A DNA stretch of 64,000 nt from Chryseobacterium balustinum (GTDB lineage: Bacteria > Bacteroidota > Bacteroidia > Flavobacteriales > Weeksellaceae), in contig NZ_FUZE01000001.1 of NCBI RefSeq assembly GCF_900168205.1, forward strand, positions 620,001-684,000, written 5' to 3'. The notes beneath the pieces were generated by a model that saw only the letters and a program-made list of their open reading frames with translations, searched no databases and was not told the origin of the DNA. Of the stretch, positions 16,123 to 25,361 are shown one piece after another (positions within the stretch are counted from its first letter, which is position 1; each line of letters begins with the position of its first letter). The position numbers and the translations under genes were made by a program.

Positions 16123-17274
16123 TTATAAATAAGGATGCCTCTCAAATTCTTTATTCTGGTCAAACAAATATCGGTAAGTTACCAATTTTCTGGTAACTGT
16201 AGTATCAAGATTTTCAGCAATTTTTATCATTTTAGGATTAAAATCACCGATCCATTGTAGCTCAGTAGTTTTGAAATCAGTGTGCTTTCTTAGATGTTGT
16301 GTGCCTTCCCATATCATATATCCTTCCAGACCTTTTTTCTGCCATTCTGGGACAACTCCAAAAACAAGACCTACCATTTTCTCATTTTTTTTGAACTTTT
16401 TAACCCATAAAAATTTTAATTTTTCAATAATTCCGAATTTTCCGTTCAGGTATTTAAACCATTGGTTCAGATCGGGAATATTCATCCACATGGCAACTGG
16501 TTTTTCATTTTCATAGACGAACCAGGAAATATGTTCATTGATGATGGGTTTCATTGTTTTAAACATTTTCAAAGTCTTTGATTCGTCTAAACATTTTCCT
16601 TCACCGTGTGAAGCCCAGGCTTTATTATAAATTAAAGTGAAATCTTTTGCAAATTTCTCCAGATTATTCTTTTTCATCGGTCTTGCCGAAATCTCTGGAT
16701 TTTTGCTGTGCTTTGCATGCATCACTGTGAAAACCCTTGAAACTTCTGCGAAAATAGGTCTGGAAAAACACAATTGTTCAAAATAAATTTTAAAACCATA
16801 ATTCTGAAAAAGCTCTTTGTAATAAGGAAAATTATAATTCATTCCATACAAAGGTTCGATAAAACCTTCTGTTAAAAGCCCCCAAAATTTATCACGTTCT
16901 CCGAAATTGACTGGTCCATCCATCGCTTCAATTCCTCTTTCCTGGAGCCAGTTTTTGCAATGATTAAAAATAAAATTAGCAGTTTCCTGATTATTGATAC
17001 AGTCGAAAAAGCCAATTCCGCCAGTCGGTTGATTCTGTTCGTAAGATGTATTGATGAAAACAGCAATTTTTCCTACAGTTTCAGATTTATTTTTAAATAA
17101 GAACCTTACACATTCTCCGTTTTTATAAAATTTATTTTTTTCAGGATTGAAAACCTCATTGATGTCTTTGTCTAAAGGTCTGATGTAATTTTTGTCGTGT
17201 TGATAAAGTCTTGCCGGGAAATCTAGAAACTTCTTTTTTTGATGGGTATTTTGTACTTCTTCAACAGTAATCAT
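16123..17274 (-). CDS. GNAT-like acyltransferase, uncharacterised
   Basis: A 383-residue cytoplasmic protein of a family common in Bacteroidota and usually annotated as hypothetical or GNAT-like. It has an N-terminal segment FPARLYQHDKNYIRPL, a conserved MDGPVNFGERDKFWGLL block (about residues 118-134) and a C-terminal half resembling an N-acetyltransferase core (LVFGVVPEWQKKGLEG, matching the acetyl-CoA loop pattern V-x-P-x-x-x-x-x-G). The acceptor substrate is unknown. It starts about 100 nt from divergent folE and is followed by a small membrane protein gene. Confidence 0.75.
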   Translation of the reverse strand: MITVEEVQNTHQKKKFLDFPARLYQHDKNYIRPLDKDINEVFNPEKNKFYKNGECVRFLFKNKSETVGKIAVFINTSYEQNQPTGGIGFFDCINNQETANFIFNHCKNWLQERGIEAMDGPVNFGERDKFWGLLTEGFIEPLYGMNYNFPYYKELFQNYGFKIYFEQLCFSRPIFAEVSRVFTVMHAKHSKNPEISARPMKKNNLEKFAKDFTLIYNKAWASHGEGKCLDESKTLKMFKTMKPIINEHISWFVYENEKPVAMWMNIPDLNQWFKYLNGKFGIIEKLKFLWVKKFKKNEKMVGLVFGVVPEWQKKGLEGYMIWEGTQHLRKHTDFKTTELQWIGDFNPKMIKIAENLDTTVTRKLVTYRYLFDQNKEFERHPYL

Positions 17275-17321
17275 AACTTTTTAGCAGAATAAAACCGAAA
17301 GGTAATATTTTTCAGTATAAA

Positions 17322-17356
17322 TTGAAATAGCCGAAAAGATTTTATCCGTATTTTTG
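17322..17356 (+). promoter_or_regulatory. promoter of folE (TTG / TATTTTTG)
   Basis: The -7 box TATTTTTG (17349-17356) matches TAnnTTTG, with a TTG at 17322-17324 separated by 24 bases, close to the usual -33 spacing. The start codon at 17374 would leave a leader of roughly a dozen bases. Confidence 0.5.
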
Positions 17357-17373
17357 TTGAAAAATTATTTAAA

Positions 17374-18042
17374 ATGGTTGATTTTACCGATAACGATGAT
17401 GATATTTTTACAGGGAAAGAGCATACGCCAATCCGTGAAGATGCTTTTGAGAAATCGCCACAGGAAAAAATAGAAAAAATTACCGAACTTTTTGGCGAAA
17501 TTATGGAAACTTTAGGTCTTGATATGACTGATGATTCTTTAAAAGACTCTCCGAAAAGGGTTGCGAAAATGTATGTTAACGAAATTTTCGGAGGTTTACT
17601 TCCCGAAAACAAGCCAGGAATTTCTACCTTTTCAAATAAATATAAATACCGCCAAATGTTGGTGGAAAAAGATATTACAGTTTACTCTTTCTGCGAACAT
17701 CATTTTTTACCAATTATTGGAAGAGCGCATGTTGCCTATATTTCAAATGGAGATGTAATTGGTCTTTCAAAAATCAACAGAATTGTAGATTATTACGCAA
17801 AAAGACCGCAGGTACAAGAAAGACTGACAATGCAGATTGTTGATGCGTTGAAAGATGCTTTGGGAACAAAAAATGTTGCCTGCATTATCGATGCTAAACA
17901 TCTTTGCGTTAATTGCAGAGGAATAAAAGATACCGCAAGTTCAACGATTACGGCAGAATTAAGCGGGATTTTCAGAACCAACCCTATTACAAGACAGGAG
18001 TTTCTACATTATGTAGGAAGCCATGCAAAACTGGATTATTAA
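17374..18042 (+). CDS. folE: GTP cyclohydrolase I
   Basis: Converts GTP to 7,8-dihydroneopterin triphosphate, the first step of folate synthesis. The zinc and catalytic motifs are present: FCEHHFLP (residues about 108-115) and the second cysteine region KHLCVNCRGI (about 174-183), which includes the C-terminal zinc ligand. The 222-residue length is normal, with a polar N-terminal extension of about 40 residues. It is followed 11 nt later by a cysteine-rich mini-ORF and then cysS. It may provide upstream transcription for that leader. Confidence 0.95.
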   Translation: MVDFTDNDDDIFTGKEHTPIREDAFEKSPQEKIEKITELFGEIMETLGLDMTDDSLKDSPKRVAKMYVNEIFGGLLPENKPGISTFSNKYKYRQMLVEKDITVYSFCEHHFLPIIGRAHVAYISNGDVIGLSKINRIVDYYAKRPQVQERLTMQIVDALKDALGTKNVACIIDAKHLCVNCRGIKDTASSTITAELSGIFRTNPITRQEFLHYVGSHAKLDY

Positions 18043-18053
18043 AATTTAAAGTA

Positions 18054-18131
18054 ATGATAAAATTTAAAAAAGTTTCAAATCAGATTTTCATCACAACCAT
18101 TATTTGTTGTTGCTGTGAATGCTGCTGTTAA
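18054..18131 (+). CDS. 25-residue cysteine-rich leader peptide upstream of cysS
   Basis: A short ORF, ATG to TAA, encodes 25 residues that end in CCCCECCC: seven cysteines among the last eight residues, with mixed TGT and TGC codons. It sits 11 nt after folE and 75 nt before the cysteinyl-tRNA synthetase gene. A run of cysteine codons ahead of the gene that charges tRNA-Cys is the expected form of a leader-peptide attenuator: when charged tRNA-Cys is scarce the ribosome stalls in the run and changes folding downstream. A hairpin overlapping the stop codon (18128-18149) supports this. Translation has not been shown; the attenuation role is inferred from position and composition. Confidence 0.7.
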   Translation: MIKFKKVSNQIFITTIICCCCECCC

Positions 18132-18149
18132 AAGAGTTCTTTCTTTTAA
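18128..18149 (+). promoter_or_regulatory. hairpin overlapping the leader-peptide stop codon
   Basis: TTAAAAGA (18128-18135) pairs with TCTTTTAA (18142-18149) across a 6-nt loop. The 5' arm contains the leader TAA stop (18129-18131), so a ribosome at the last cysteine codons would block it. No T-tract follows, which argues for translational or stability control, or an antiterminator partner, rather than a simple terminator. Confidence 0.35.
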
Positions 18150-18206
18150 TAGATGAAACTGTAGAATAAATTTTAAAAATCATTAAATCTTTTAATTAAA
18201 AATAAA

Positions 18207-19673
18207 ATGCAACTAAAAATATACAATTCGCTTACTGCGGAAAAAGAAATATTCAAACCAATTTTAGAAGGAAATGTAGGAATGTACGTTTGTGGACCGA
18301 CTGTTTACAGTAATGTACATTTGGGAAATGTGCGAACTTTCCTTTCTTTCGATTTTATTTACAGAAGTTTGACCCATCTTGGGTATAAGGTAAGATATGT
18401 AAGAAACATTACCGATGCAGGTCACCTTACCGATGATGGAGATGTAAATAACGACCGTTTTGTAAAGCAAACCCGTCTAGAAAAATTAGAACCTATGGAA
18501 ATTGTACAGAAATATACTGTAGATTTTCACAAGGTTTTAGATATGTTCAATTTATTACCTCCAAATATTGAGCCTACTGCAACCGGTCATATTGTAGAAC
18601 AGATTGAGTTAACTCAGAAATTAATCGAAAAAGGATTCGCCTATGAAAGCAATGGTTCTGTTTACTTTGATGTTTTAGAATATAACGCAAGAGGTTTAAA
18701 TTATGGTGAACTTTCAAAACGTAACATCGAAGAACTTTTTGCCAACACAAGAGATTTAGACGGTCAGGGTGAAAAGAAAAATCCTCAAGATTTTGCATTG
18801 TGGAAAAAAGCTTCTCCAGCACATATCATGCGTTGGAATTCTCCTTGGGGAGAAGGTTTTCCGGGATGGCATCTTGAATGTACTGCAATGAGCACTAAAT
18901 ATTTAGGTGAAACGTTTGATATTCACGGTGGTGGAATGGATTTGAAATTCCCTCATCACGAATGTGAAATTGCACAAGGAAAAGCTTGCAACGGAGCTTC
19001 TCCGGTTAATTACTGGATGCACGCTAATATGTTGACAATGAATTCTCAACGTATGAGTAAGTCAACAGGAAATTATATTTTACCGATGCAGTTAGTTTCT
19101 GGGGATAATGATTTTTTTGAAAAATCTTTTCATCCAACGATTGTTCGTTTTTGCTTTTTACAGGCACATTACAGAAGTGTTTTAGATATTTCTAATGATG
19201 CGATGTTAGCGAGCGAAAAAGGCTTCAGCCGATTGATGGAAGCGTTAAAGATATTAAATTCAATTACTCCGAATGATGAGAAACAGTCTGGTTTTAGTTT
19301 GGAAGATTGGAAAACAAAATGTTATGATGCGTTAACAGATGATTTCAACTCACCTGTTCTGATTGCTCATTTATTTGAAGCGGTGAAATTTATTTTTGCT
19401 TTAAAAGATGAAAAAGAAACAATTTCTACTAAAGATTTAGACGATTTAAAATCAACATTAAATGCTTTTGTTTTTGATGTTTTAGGATTACAGAATATTG
19501 AGGAAAATAATAATGAGAAATTAGATCAGACGTTACAGGTTTTAATTGAATTGAGAAATCAGGCAAGAAAATCTAAAAACTTTGACCTTTCAGACCAGAT
19601 TAGAGACAAACTTCTAGCTGAAGGAATTGAGCTAAAAGATGGTAGAGAAGGCACAACGTACTCTATTTCTTAA
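18207..19673 (+). CDS. cysS: cysteinyl-tRNA synthetase
   Basis: A class I synthetase that charges tRNA-Cys. The zinc/substrate start [10 protein letters not shown] (about residues 27-36), the HIGH-like site VHLGN (38-42), the zinc ligand region WHLECTAMS and the KMSKS loop RMSKST (about 277-282) are all present. It is 488 residues, a usual length. It is preceded by the cysteine-rich leader at 18054 and followed by a perfect 12-bp stem terminator, so leader and cysS form a discrete regulatory unit, possibly transcribed together with folE. Confidence 0.97.
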   Translation: MQLKIYNSLTAEKEIFKPILEGNVGMYVCGPTVYSNVHLGNVRTFLSFDFIYRSLTHLGYKVRYVRNITDAGHLTDDGDVNNDRFVKQTRLEKLEPMEIVQKYTVDFHKVLDMFNLLPPNIEPTATGHIVEQIELTQKLIEKGFAYESNGSVYFDVLEYNARGLNYGELSKRNIEELFANTRDLDGQGEKKNPQDFALWKKASPAHIMRWNSPWGEGFPGWHLECTAMSTKYLGETFDIHGGGMDLKFPHHECEIAQGKACNGASPVNYWMHANMLTMNSQRMSKSTGNYILPMQLVSGDNDFFEKSFHPTIVRFCFLQAHYRSVLDISNDAMLASEKGFSRLMEALKILNSITPNDEKQSGFSLEDWKTKCYDALTDDFNSPVLIAHLFEAVKFIFALKDEKETISTKDLDDLKSTLNAFVFDVLGLQNIEENNNEKLDQTLQVLIELRNQARKSKNFDLSDQIRDKLLAEGIELKDGREGTTYSIS

Positions 19674-19695
19674 TCTTATTATTCATAAAATTTAC

Positions 19696-19731
19696 ATCCC
19701 TTTCAAATTAATCATTTGAAAGGGATTTTTT
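19696..19731 (+). terminator. intrinsic terminator of cysS
   Basis: A 12-bp perfect stem (ATCCCTTTCAAA with TTTGAAAGGGAT) with a 7-nt loop and a following TTTTT run. It separates cysS from the secreted-protein gene at 19768. Confidence 0.9.
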
Positions 19732-19733
19732 AT

Positions 19734-19741
19734 TAACTTTG
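19734..19741 (+). promoter_or_regulatory. -7 promoter box TAACTTTG
   Basis: An exact TAnnTTTG match 27 bases before the start codon of the secreted protein at 19768. A TTTG lies 15 bases upstream inside the cysS terminator, a tight but possible -33 element. Confidence 0.5.
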
Positions 19742-19767
19742 AAAAATATCCATTAAAACTATTAACT

Positions 19768-21162
19768 ATGATAAAAAAACTATTTTCTTTTATTCTTGTG
19801 TTCTTTTCATATCTGGTATTGTTTTCTCAGTTTAGTTGGTTAAAAATGAACACAGTATATCCTTCAAGTGTTGATAATGTTTCTATTCATTACAGTATTG
19901 TTAACGAGCAGGTTGTTTGGGCTAATTATTGGAATACTAATGGCAAAGTGGCATTCACAAAAAGTACGAATGGAGGAGCTACTTGGAATACGATACCCGC
20001 AGTATTTCAATACAATGATTATAATTTTTCAGTTACTGATTTTTTTGCAGCTTCAGAAAATGTTGCCTTTTTAGCGACGACTTTTCAAAATAACATTGGA
20101 AGAGGGCGCTTGTACAAAACCACAGATGGTGGTAATACTTGGAACTCAATAAAAGATTTTACGACAGGTTTAACTTACGTTCATTTTTGGGATAAAAATG
20201 TAGGGATTGTAGTTTGCTACCCAGATATGAGTAATAATGGCTCAAAAAAAATCGAGATATTTAAAACCACAGATGGTGGGGTAACATGGGTTCCGAAGGG
20301 AGGCGCCTTGCTTACGAATTCAAAACCTAATCAAATTCCGAGATATATAAAAGATGATTTAGGAGATTCTTTTTGGTTTGGCTCTAGTGATGGTGAAATG
20401 ATTAAAACTAATGATAAAGGGACTACATGGACGGTAACACAAACGCCTTACACTACATCTCATTATGAACTTGACAGTAAAAGTTTAGGGTATTTTGCGA
20501 TCATTGATGCTAATACGGCATATTTTACAGATTATAATACCGGAAAACTTTACAAAACTACGGATGGTTTTTTAACAGAACAATACGTAGGTGATCCGGG
20601 ATTTGGTAAACAAACATATTTAGAAAAGATACCGAATACAGATATTCTGATTGCAGTGTCTGGAAGTTTTTTTCTTGGGAATCCAATAGGGTCAAAATAC
20701 AGTAAGGATGGTGGTCAGACATGGAATCTTATTAGCAATATAGGTAGAGCACGTGTGAAGTCTAAAGGAATTGACGCTACTTTTGCCTTTGGATGGGATG
20801 GCTTAGGCGGAAATGATGATTATTGGAGGATCGTAAAACTAGCTGGAAGACCAATTGATCCTCAGAATCCAGGAACTCCTCAGAATCCGGGAACTCCCCA
20901 AAATCCAGGCAATCCTCAAACGGGGTCAGGAAGTGATTCTGATATTTTTGCAATTTATCCTATTCCTACAGGTGATTATCTGCACATTAAATCAAAAATC
21001 TTATTAGACTCATTTTCTATTTGGGATTTTTCTGGAAGATTAATTTGGCAGGGAAAAAGCGCAGATAATAGAATAAATGTTTCAGGTCTTAGCAAAGGAG
21101 TTTATTCTGTTTCTGTATTGCATCAGGGGGTGCATCATTATAGAAAATTCATCAAAGAATAA
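19768..21162 (+). CDS. secreted BNR/YCF48-like beta-propeller protein with T9SS sorting domain
   Basis: A 464-residue exported protein. It has an N-terminal signal peptide (about residues 1-21, ending VLFSQ). Repeated KTTDGGNTW and KTTDGGVTW motifs mark beta-propeller blades as in YCF48/sortilin-type photosystem-stability folds. A low-complexity linker with three PQNPG units (about residues 366-383) follows, then a C-terminal type A sorting domain (YPIPTGDYLHIKS ... GLSKGVYSVSV ... KFIKE) that directs it through the type IX secretion system. A ligand or enzymatic function cannot be read from the sequence; such proteins often act at the cell surface. It is a single-gene unit between two terminators. 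Confidence 0.88.
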   Translation: MIKKLFSFILVFFSYLVLFSQFSWLKMNTVYPSSVDNVSIHYSIVNEQVVWANYWNTNGKVAFTKSTNGGATWNTIPAVFQYNDYNFSVTDFFAASENVAFLATTFQNNIGRGRLYKTTDGGNTWNSIKDFTTGLTYVHFWDKNVGIVVCYPDMSNNGSKKIEIFKTTDGGVTWVPKGGALLTNSKPNQIPRYIKDDLGDSFWFGSSDGEMIKTNDKGTTWTVTQTPYTTSHYELDSKSLGYFAIIDANTAYFTDYNTGKLYKTTDGFLTEQYVGDPGFGKQTYLEKIPNTDILIAVSGSFFLGNPIGSKYSKDGGQTWNLISNIGRARVKSKGIDATFAFGWDGLGGNDDYWRIVKLAGRPIDPQNPGTPQNPGTPQNPGNPQTGSGSDSDIFAIYPIPTGDYLHIKSKILLDSFSIWDFSGRLIWQGKSADNRINVSGLSKGVYSVSVLHQGVHHYRKFIKE

Positions 21163-21185
21163 ATATCTTCATCAAAAAGATTAAT

Positions 21186-21219
21186 ACTCTCATTACTTTT
21201 GTTTTGAGAGTTTTTTTTT
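21186..21219 (+). terminator. intrinsic terminator
   Basis: ACTCTCA (21186-21192) pairs with TGAGAGT (21205-21211), followed by nine T residues. It ends the secreted propeller gene. Confidence 0.85.
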
Positions 21220-21285
21220 ATTTTCTTATTCAAGAAAATTATTTAACTTAGTAAAACTAAAACAATTACAAATAAAAATTAACAC

Positions 21286-22449
21286 ATGAAAAAACATTTA
21301 TTCCCTATTATCTTACTATTACTTGGAAATACGATCAGTGCACAGCAAGATTTTTTTGCATTGACAGGTGAAAATTCTCCAAGAATTGAGTTTAGTGATT
21401 TCCGTGCAATGAATTCAGACGGAACTTCCGGTGAAAGTATTTTTACTGTTTCTTCGGAAGCAAAAGTAATTTCTCAATCAAGAAAAGCAGCAATTACAGA
21501 AGATAAAAACTCTTACAATCATGCTCAGTCGATGACTTTGGCGGCGCTAGCTTTTGATTCTTCGGGCAATAACTTGGTGTATATGCCAATGTTTTCATCT
21601 AATATCTATATTTTAAATCAGAAAACCAAAGAGATCACTTTAGTTGAAAATTCCGTTGCTAGAGTTACATCTTGCGATATCAATTCGCATATTACAAGAA
21701 TGACAAATGGCTATGATGGTAATATTTATGCCATCAATAATGCAGGAACGCAATTTATTCAAATCAGTAAAAAGAACAATCAATACGTTGTAAACGATCT
21801 TGGAATTATTAAAGATGATGTTTCGAACGGTAAAAATTCTTTTACTGCGATGGAAACAGGTTTTGGTGGCGATATGATTGCTGATGCGGATAATAATTTT
21901 TACGTTTTTGCAGCTTCTGGAAATGTATTTAAAGTTTCAACTAAAGAATTAAAGGCAAAATTTGTAGGTAAAATTACAGGTTTACCTGAAGCATATTCTG
22001 TAAATGGCGCTGCAGTAAATGCTAAAGGAAAAGTAGTAATTGCAAGTGCAAAAGGAGCTGCTTTGTATGAATTAAATCTTAATAATCTGGAAGCAAAACA
22101 ACTTCCGGGTGAACAGAATCTGCATATTTATGATTTGGCAAGTAAATATTTTGCAAACGACAGAGTTGCTGCTGTAAACACTTTGGCGAATATTGACATT
22201 TATCCAACAAAAGTTGATGAACAAACGATTACGGTGAATGTAAATGATAAGGCTGTTAAAGGAAATATTAAAGTGAATATTTTTGATGTTTCTGGGAAAT
22301 CGGTGATGTCAACAACTTTATCGGTGAAAGATGGAAGTCTTAATCAGCAGATTCACCTTAGAAATTTGGTAACCGGAACGTATGTGGTGAGCATCACAGA
22401 AGAATCAGGGAAAACCTTATTATCAAAGAAAATTTTAGTCACAAAGTAA
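21286..22449 (+). CDS. secreted protein with T9SS type A sorting domain
   Basis: A 387-residue exported protein of unknown activity. The signal peptide covers residues 1-19 (ending TISAQ). The middle region repeats a beta-propeller-like pattern around phrases such as NGYDGNIYAIN and GFGGDMIADADNNFYVF. The C-terminal 85 residues are a T9SS type A domain (IYPTKVDEQ ... NIFDVSGKSV ... GTYVVSI). It is common as an abundant surface or secreted protein in this genus, but I cannot name a substrate. It stands alone between terminators. Confidence 0.82.
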   Translation: MKKHLFPIILLLLGNTISAQQDFFALTGENSPRIEFSDFRAMNSDGTSGESIFTVSSEAKVISQSRKAAITEDKNSYNHAQSMTLAALAFDSSGNNLVYMPMFSSNIYILNQKTKEITLVENSVARVTSCDINSHITRMTNGYDGNIYAINNAGTQFIQISKKNNQYVVNDLGIIKDDVSNGKNSFTAMETGFGGDMIADADNNFYVFAASGNVFKVSTKELKAKFVGKITGLPEAYSVNGAAVNAKGKVVIASAKGAALYELNLNNLEAKQLPGEQNLHIYDLASKYFANDRVAAVNTLANIDIYPTKVDEQTITVNVNDKAVKGNIKVNIFDVSGKSVMSTTLSVKDGSLNQQIHLRNLVTGTYVVSITEESGKTLLSKKILVTK

Positions 22450-22469
22450 ATTGACTTTTATAATATTTT

Positions 22470-22502
22470 AAACCTTTTCTCAATATTGAGAAAAGGTTTT
22501 TT
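22470..22502 (+). terminator. intrinsic terminator
   Basis: A perfect palindrome: AAACCTTTTCTCAA pairs with TTGAGAAAAGGTTT (22470-22499), followed by more T residues. It ends the secreted-protein gene at 21286. Confidence 0.88.
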
Positions 22503-22572
22503 AATGAAAATATGATATTGCAACCGTCTGTTTTTCAATTTTTAAACGTATTTTTAAGAAAATTATACATCG

Positions 22573-25221
22573 ATGAAATTGTATTTTAATATTGAATATC
22601 ATACAAAACCAGGTGAGAAGCTAGAATTGATCATTGATGAAAAAGATTCTGCTGCTCGAAGTTATATGATGTTTCATACCGAAAATGGTTTATGGAAATG
22701 TGAAGTAGATTTTTTTTCTAAATCAATTGCTTACAAATATCAGCTTAAAGACGAAAAGGGAAATATTTTACGCGAAGAATTTGTCATGCATCATTTAGGT
22801 TTTCCTCACAACTACAAAGAGTTTTTAATTTTTGATGAGTGGAATAATAAAAATTTTCCTGAAAATTATCTGAACAATAAGATTCTCAGAAACAAACTCA
22901 GTCAATTAGTTCCACGAAAGCTTTCGGTTTTAAAAAAGCATACCCATTTATTCAGAATTGAAGCGCCCGTTTATAATTCTAACTGGGAAATTGTTTTAGT
23001 AGGAAATACGCCTTCTTTAGGCAATTGGAGTTATGATAACTCAATTCATTTATCTCAGACTGATTTCGGGATTTGGGAAGCTTCTGTTGATATTCAGGAA
23101 ATTCAGCTTATTCAATATAAATATGCAATTTTTGATAGAACAAAAGGTAAAATAATAGATATAGAAAGTGGTGAAAATAGGTCGACAATTCCTAATCCAC
23201 AAAAAGATGTTTTGCAGATTGTAGCAGATCATTATTTCAGGTTTAAATCTTACCAAATGTATCACGATGCAGGTGTTGCAGTCCCGGTATTTTCTTTGAG
23301 AACCGAAAATGGTTTTGGTGTAGGAGAGTTTTTTGATCTTAAAAAGCTTGCCGATTGGTCAAATGAAGCATCATTGGGAATTATTCAGATTTTGCCAATT
23401 AATGATACCACTGCTAATTATTCGTGGACTGACTCATATCCTTATGCGGCGGTCTCTGTTTACGCTTTACATCCACAATATATTTCAATTGAAAATTTAG
23501 ATTTTAATTTACCTAAGGAACTAGTTGAAGAATATCAAGCGGAAAAAACAGAATTAAATTCATTAGATTTAATTGATTATGAAAAGGTTATTTCCGCAAA
23601 ATGGAAATATCTGAAACTTGTTTTCACTACTGAAAAAGAAAAAATTTATAAAGACAGAAATTTTAAAAAGTTCATTAAAGATAATGAAGAATGGCTTCTG
23701 CCTTATTCTGCATTTTGTGTTTTAAGAGATAAATATAAAACACCCAATTTCAACGAGTGGAAAACTCATAAAAAATATATCGCAGGAAAAATATCTCCGT
23801 TTTTTGCGGTAAAAAACAAAGATTACGATGCTTCGATGCTTCATGCATGGGTACAATTTCAGCTTCATAAACAATTGAAAGATGCCGTTGAATATGTTCA
23901 CAGTTTAGGAATTTCATTAAAAGGAGACTTACCAATTGGAATTTATAGATATTCTGTTGAAGCATGGACTGAACCTGATTTATTTGGGATGGATTTTCAG
24001 GCGGGTGCACCTCCTGATCAATTTACAGAAATAGGGCAAAACTGGGAATTTCCTACCTATAATTGGGAAGCGATGAAGGCCGATAATTACAGGTGGTGGA
24101 AAAACAGATTCAAAGCTTTAGAGCAGTATTTTGATGCGATGAGAATCGATCATATTTTAGGGTTTTTCAGAATCTGGAGAATGCCAATTTCTGCTACTCA
24201 AGGAATTTTGGGGTATTTTTATCCGGCAGTTCCAATTGTATTGGATGAATTTAAAGCGAGACATATTCCTTTCGATTTTGAAAGATATTGTAAGCCTTTT
24301 ATCAATGATGATATTTTAGAGAAATTTTTTGGGGAAGAAATTTTTAAGGCTTTAGAATTTATCCATAAAAATTCTGACGGAACTTACCAATTTAAAGAAG
24401 AGTTTAATACTCAAAGAAAAATCGCCAATTATTTTAAAAATAAACCTGAAGATATTTCTGAAAAATTGATTTCTCTTTGTGCAAATGTTTTGTTTTTGGC
24501 AGAAGAAAAAAATGGAGAAACGGTTTATCATCCAAGATTTAATGTTTTTAAAACTGAATCTTACCAATATCTTTCTGATTGGGAAAGAAAGTCTATTTAT
24601 GAGCTTTATCAGGATTATTTCTTTAAAAGACAGGATTGTTTGTGGAAAGAAAAAGCCATGGAAAAACTTCCGGTGATCCTGAATGCAACAGATATGTTGA
24701 TTTGCGGTGAAGATTTGGGCATGGTTCCCGACTGTGTTCCTGAAGTGATGGATGAACTGGCGATTATAGCGTTAAAAGTTCAGCGTATGCCATCAGGAAA
24801 TATTCCATTTTATAATCCAAAAAATGCAGGTTATATGAATGTGGTGACGGCTTCTTCTCACGACAGCTCGACGCTTCGTCAATGGTGGAAAGAGAATACT
24901 GATTTTACACAGACTTATTTTAATCAGCAACTGAACCAACATGGCAAAGCTCCCAATGATTTAGAGCCTTATTTAGCTGAAATTATCCTCAAACAACATC
25001 TTTACAACGATGCGATGTTAGCAATTTTCCCAATTCAGGATTTCTTTGCAATCGATGAAAATTTGGTTAATTCAAAGGTTGATAATGAAAGAATTAATAA
25101 TCCTGCAGTGTTTCCGCACTATTGGCGTTACAGAATGCATGTAAATCTTGAAAAATTAACAGAAAATTTAGAATTTAATCAAAAAATATCAAATTGGATT
25201 AATGACAGCGGTAGAAATTGA
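22573..25221 (+). CDS. malQ: 4-alpha-glucanotransferase, DPE2-like with two N-terminal CBM20 domains
   Basis: A cytoplasmic GH77 disproportionating enzyme that transfers alpha-1,4-glucan segments in maltose and glycogen metabolism. At 882 residues it is far longer than E. coli MalQ (about 690) and matches the DPE2-type layout: two starch-binding CBM20-like modules (about residues 1-95 and 125-235, the second with LVGNTPSLGNW) then the GH77 barrel. The catalytic segments are MRIDHILGFFR (nucleophile Asp), CGEDLGMVPD (acid/base Glu) and ASSHDSSTLR (transition-state Asp). It is a single gene with its own terminator. The DPE2-like assignment rests on domain order. Confidence 0.92.
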   Translation: MKLYFNIEYHTKPGEKLELIIDEKDSAARSYMMFHTENGLWKCEVDFFSKSIAYKYQLKDEKGNILREEFVMHHLGFPHNYKEFLIFDEWNNKNFPENYLNNKILRNKLSQLVPRKLSVLKKHTHLFRIEAPVYNSNWEIVLVGNTPSLGNWSYDNSIHLSQTDFGIWEASVDIQEIQLIQYKYAIFDRTKGKIIDIESGENRSTIPNPQKDVLQIVADHYFRFKSYQMYHDAGVAVPVFSLRTENGFGVGEFFDLKKLADWSNEASLGIIQILPINDTTANYSWTDSYPYAAVSVYALHPQYISIENLDFNLPKELVEEYQAEKTELNSLDLIDYEKVISAKWKYLKLVFTTEKEKIYKDRNFKKFIKDNEEWLLPYSAFCVLRDKYKTPNFNEWKTHKKYIAGKISPFFAVKNKDYDASMLHAWVQFQLHKQLKDAVEYVHSLGISLKGDLPIGIYRYSVEAWTEPDLFGMDFQAGAPPDQFTEIGQNWEFPTYNWEAMKADNYRWWKNRFKALEQYFDAMRIDHILGFFRIWRMPISATQGILGYFYPAVPIVLDEFKARHIPFDFERYCKPFINDDILEKFFGEEIFKALEFIHKNSDGTYQFKEEFNTQRKIANYFKNKPEDISEKLISLCANVLFLAEEKNGETVYHPRFNVFKTESYQYLSDWERKSIYELYQDYFFKRQDCLWKEKAMEKLPVILNATDMLICGEDLGMVPDCVPEVMDELAIIALKVQRMPSGNIPFYNPKNAGYMNVVTASSHDSSTLRQWWKENTDFTQTYFNQQLNQHGKAPNDLEPYLAEIILKQHLYNDAMLAIFPIQDFFAIDENLVNSKVDNERINNPAVFPHYWRYRMHVNLEKLTENLEFNQKISNWINDSGRN

Positions 25222-25264
25222 TTGAAATTATTAATCTGAAAATCAATTATTTAAAAATATTTTA

Positions 25265-25300
25265 AAGGAAGTTTCATCTTAGGATTTAACTTCTTTTTTT
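25265..25300 (+). terminator. probable intrinsic terminator
   Basis: GGAAGTT (25267-25273) can pair with AACTTCT (25288-25294), followed by an uninterrupted T run. The stem is short, with one wobble, but the T-tract is long. Confidence 0.6.
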
Positions 25301-25361
25301 TATCTACATCCAAAAGACAAGAATGAAAGTTCTGATATTAACCAAATTAATGATTAACGAA

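Noticed and set aside
15621..16163. The longer form of the hypothetical membrane protein starting at 16163
   Set aside because: It would overlap the upstream GNAT-like gene by 41 nt and put 19 polar residues before an obvious N-terminal membrane helix; the ATG at 16106 is more natural.
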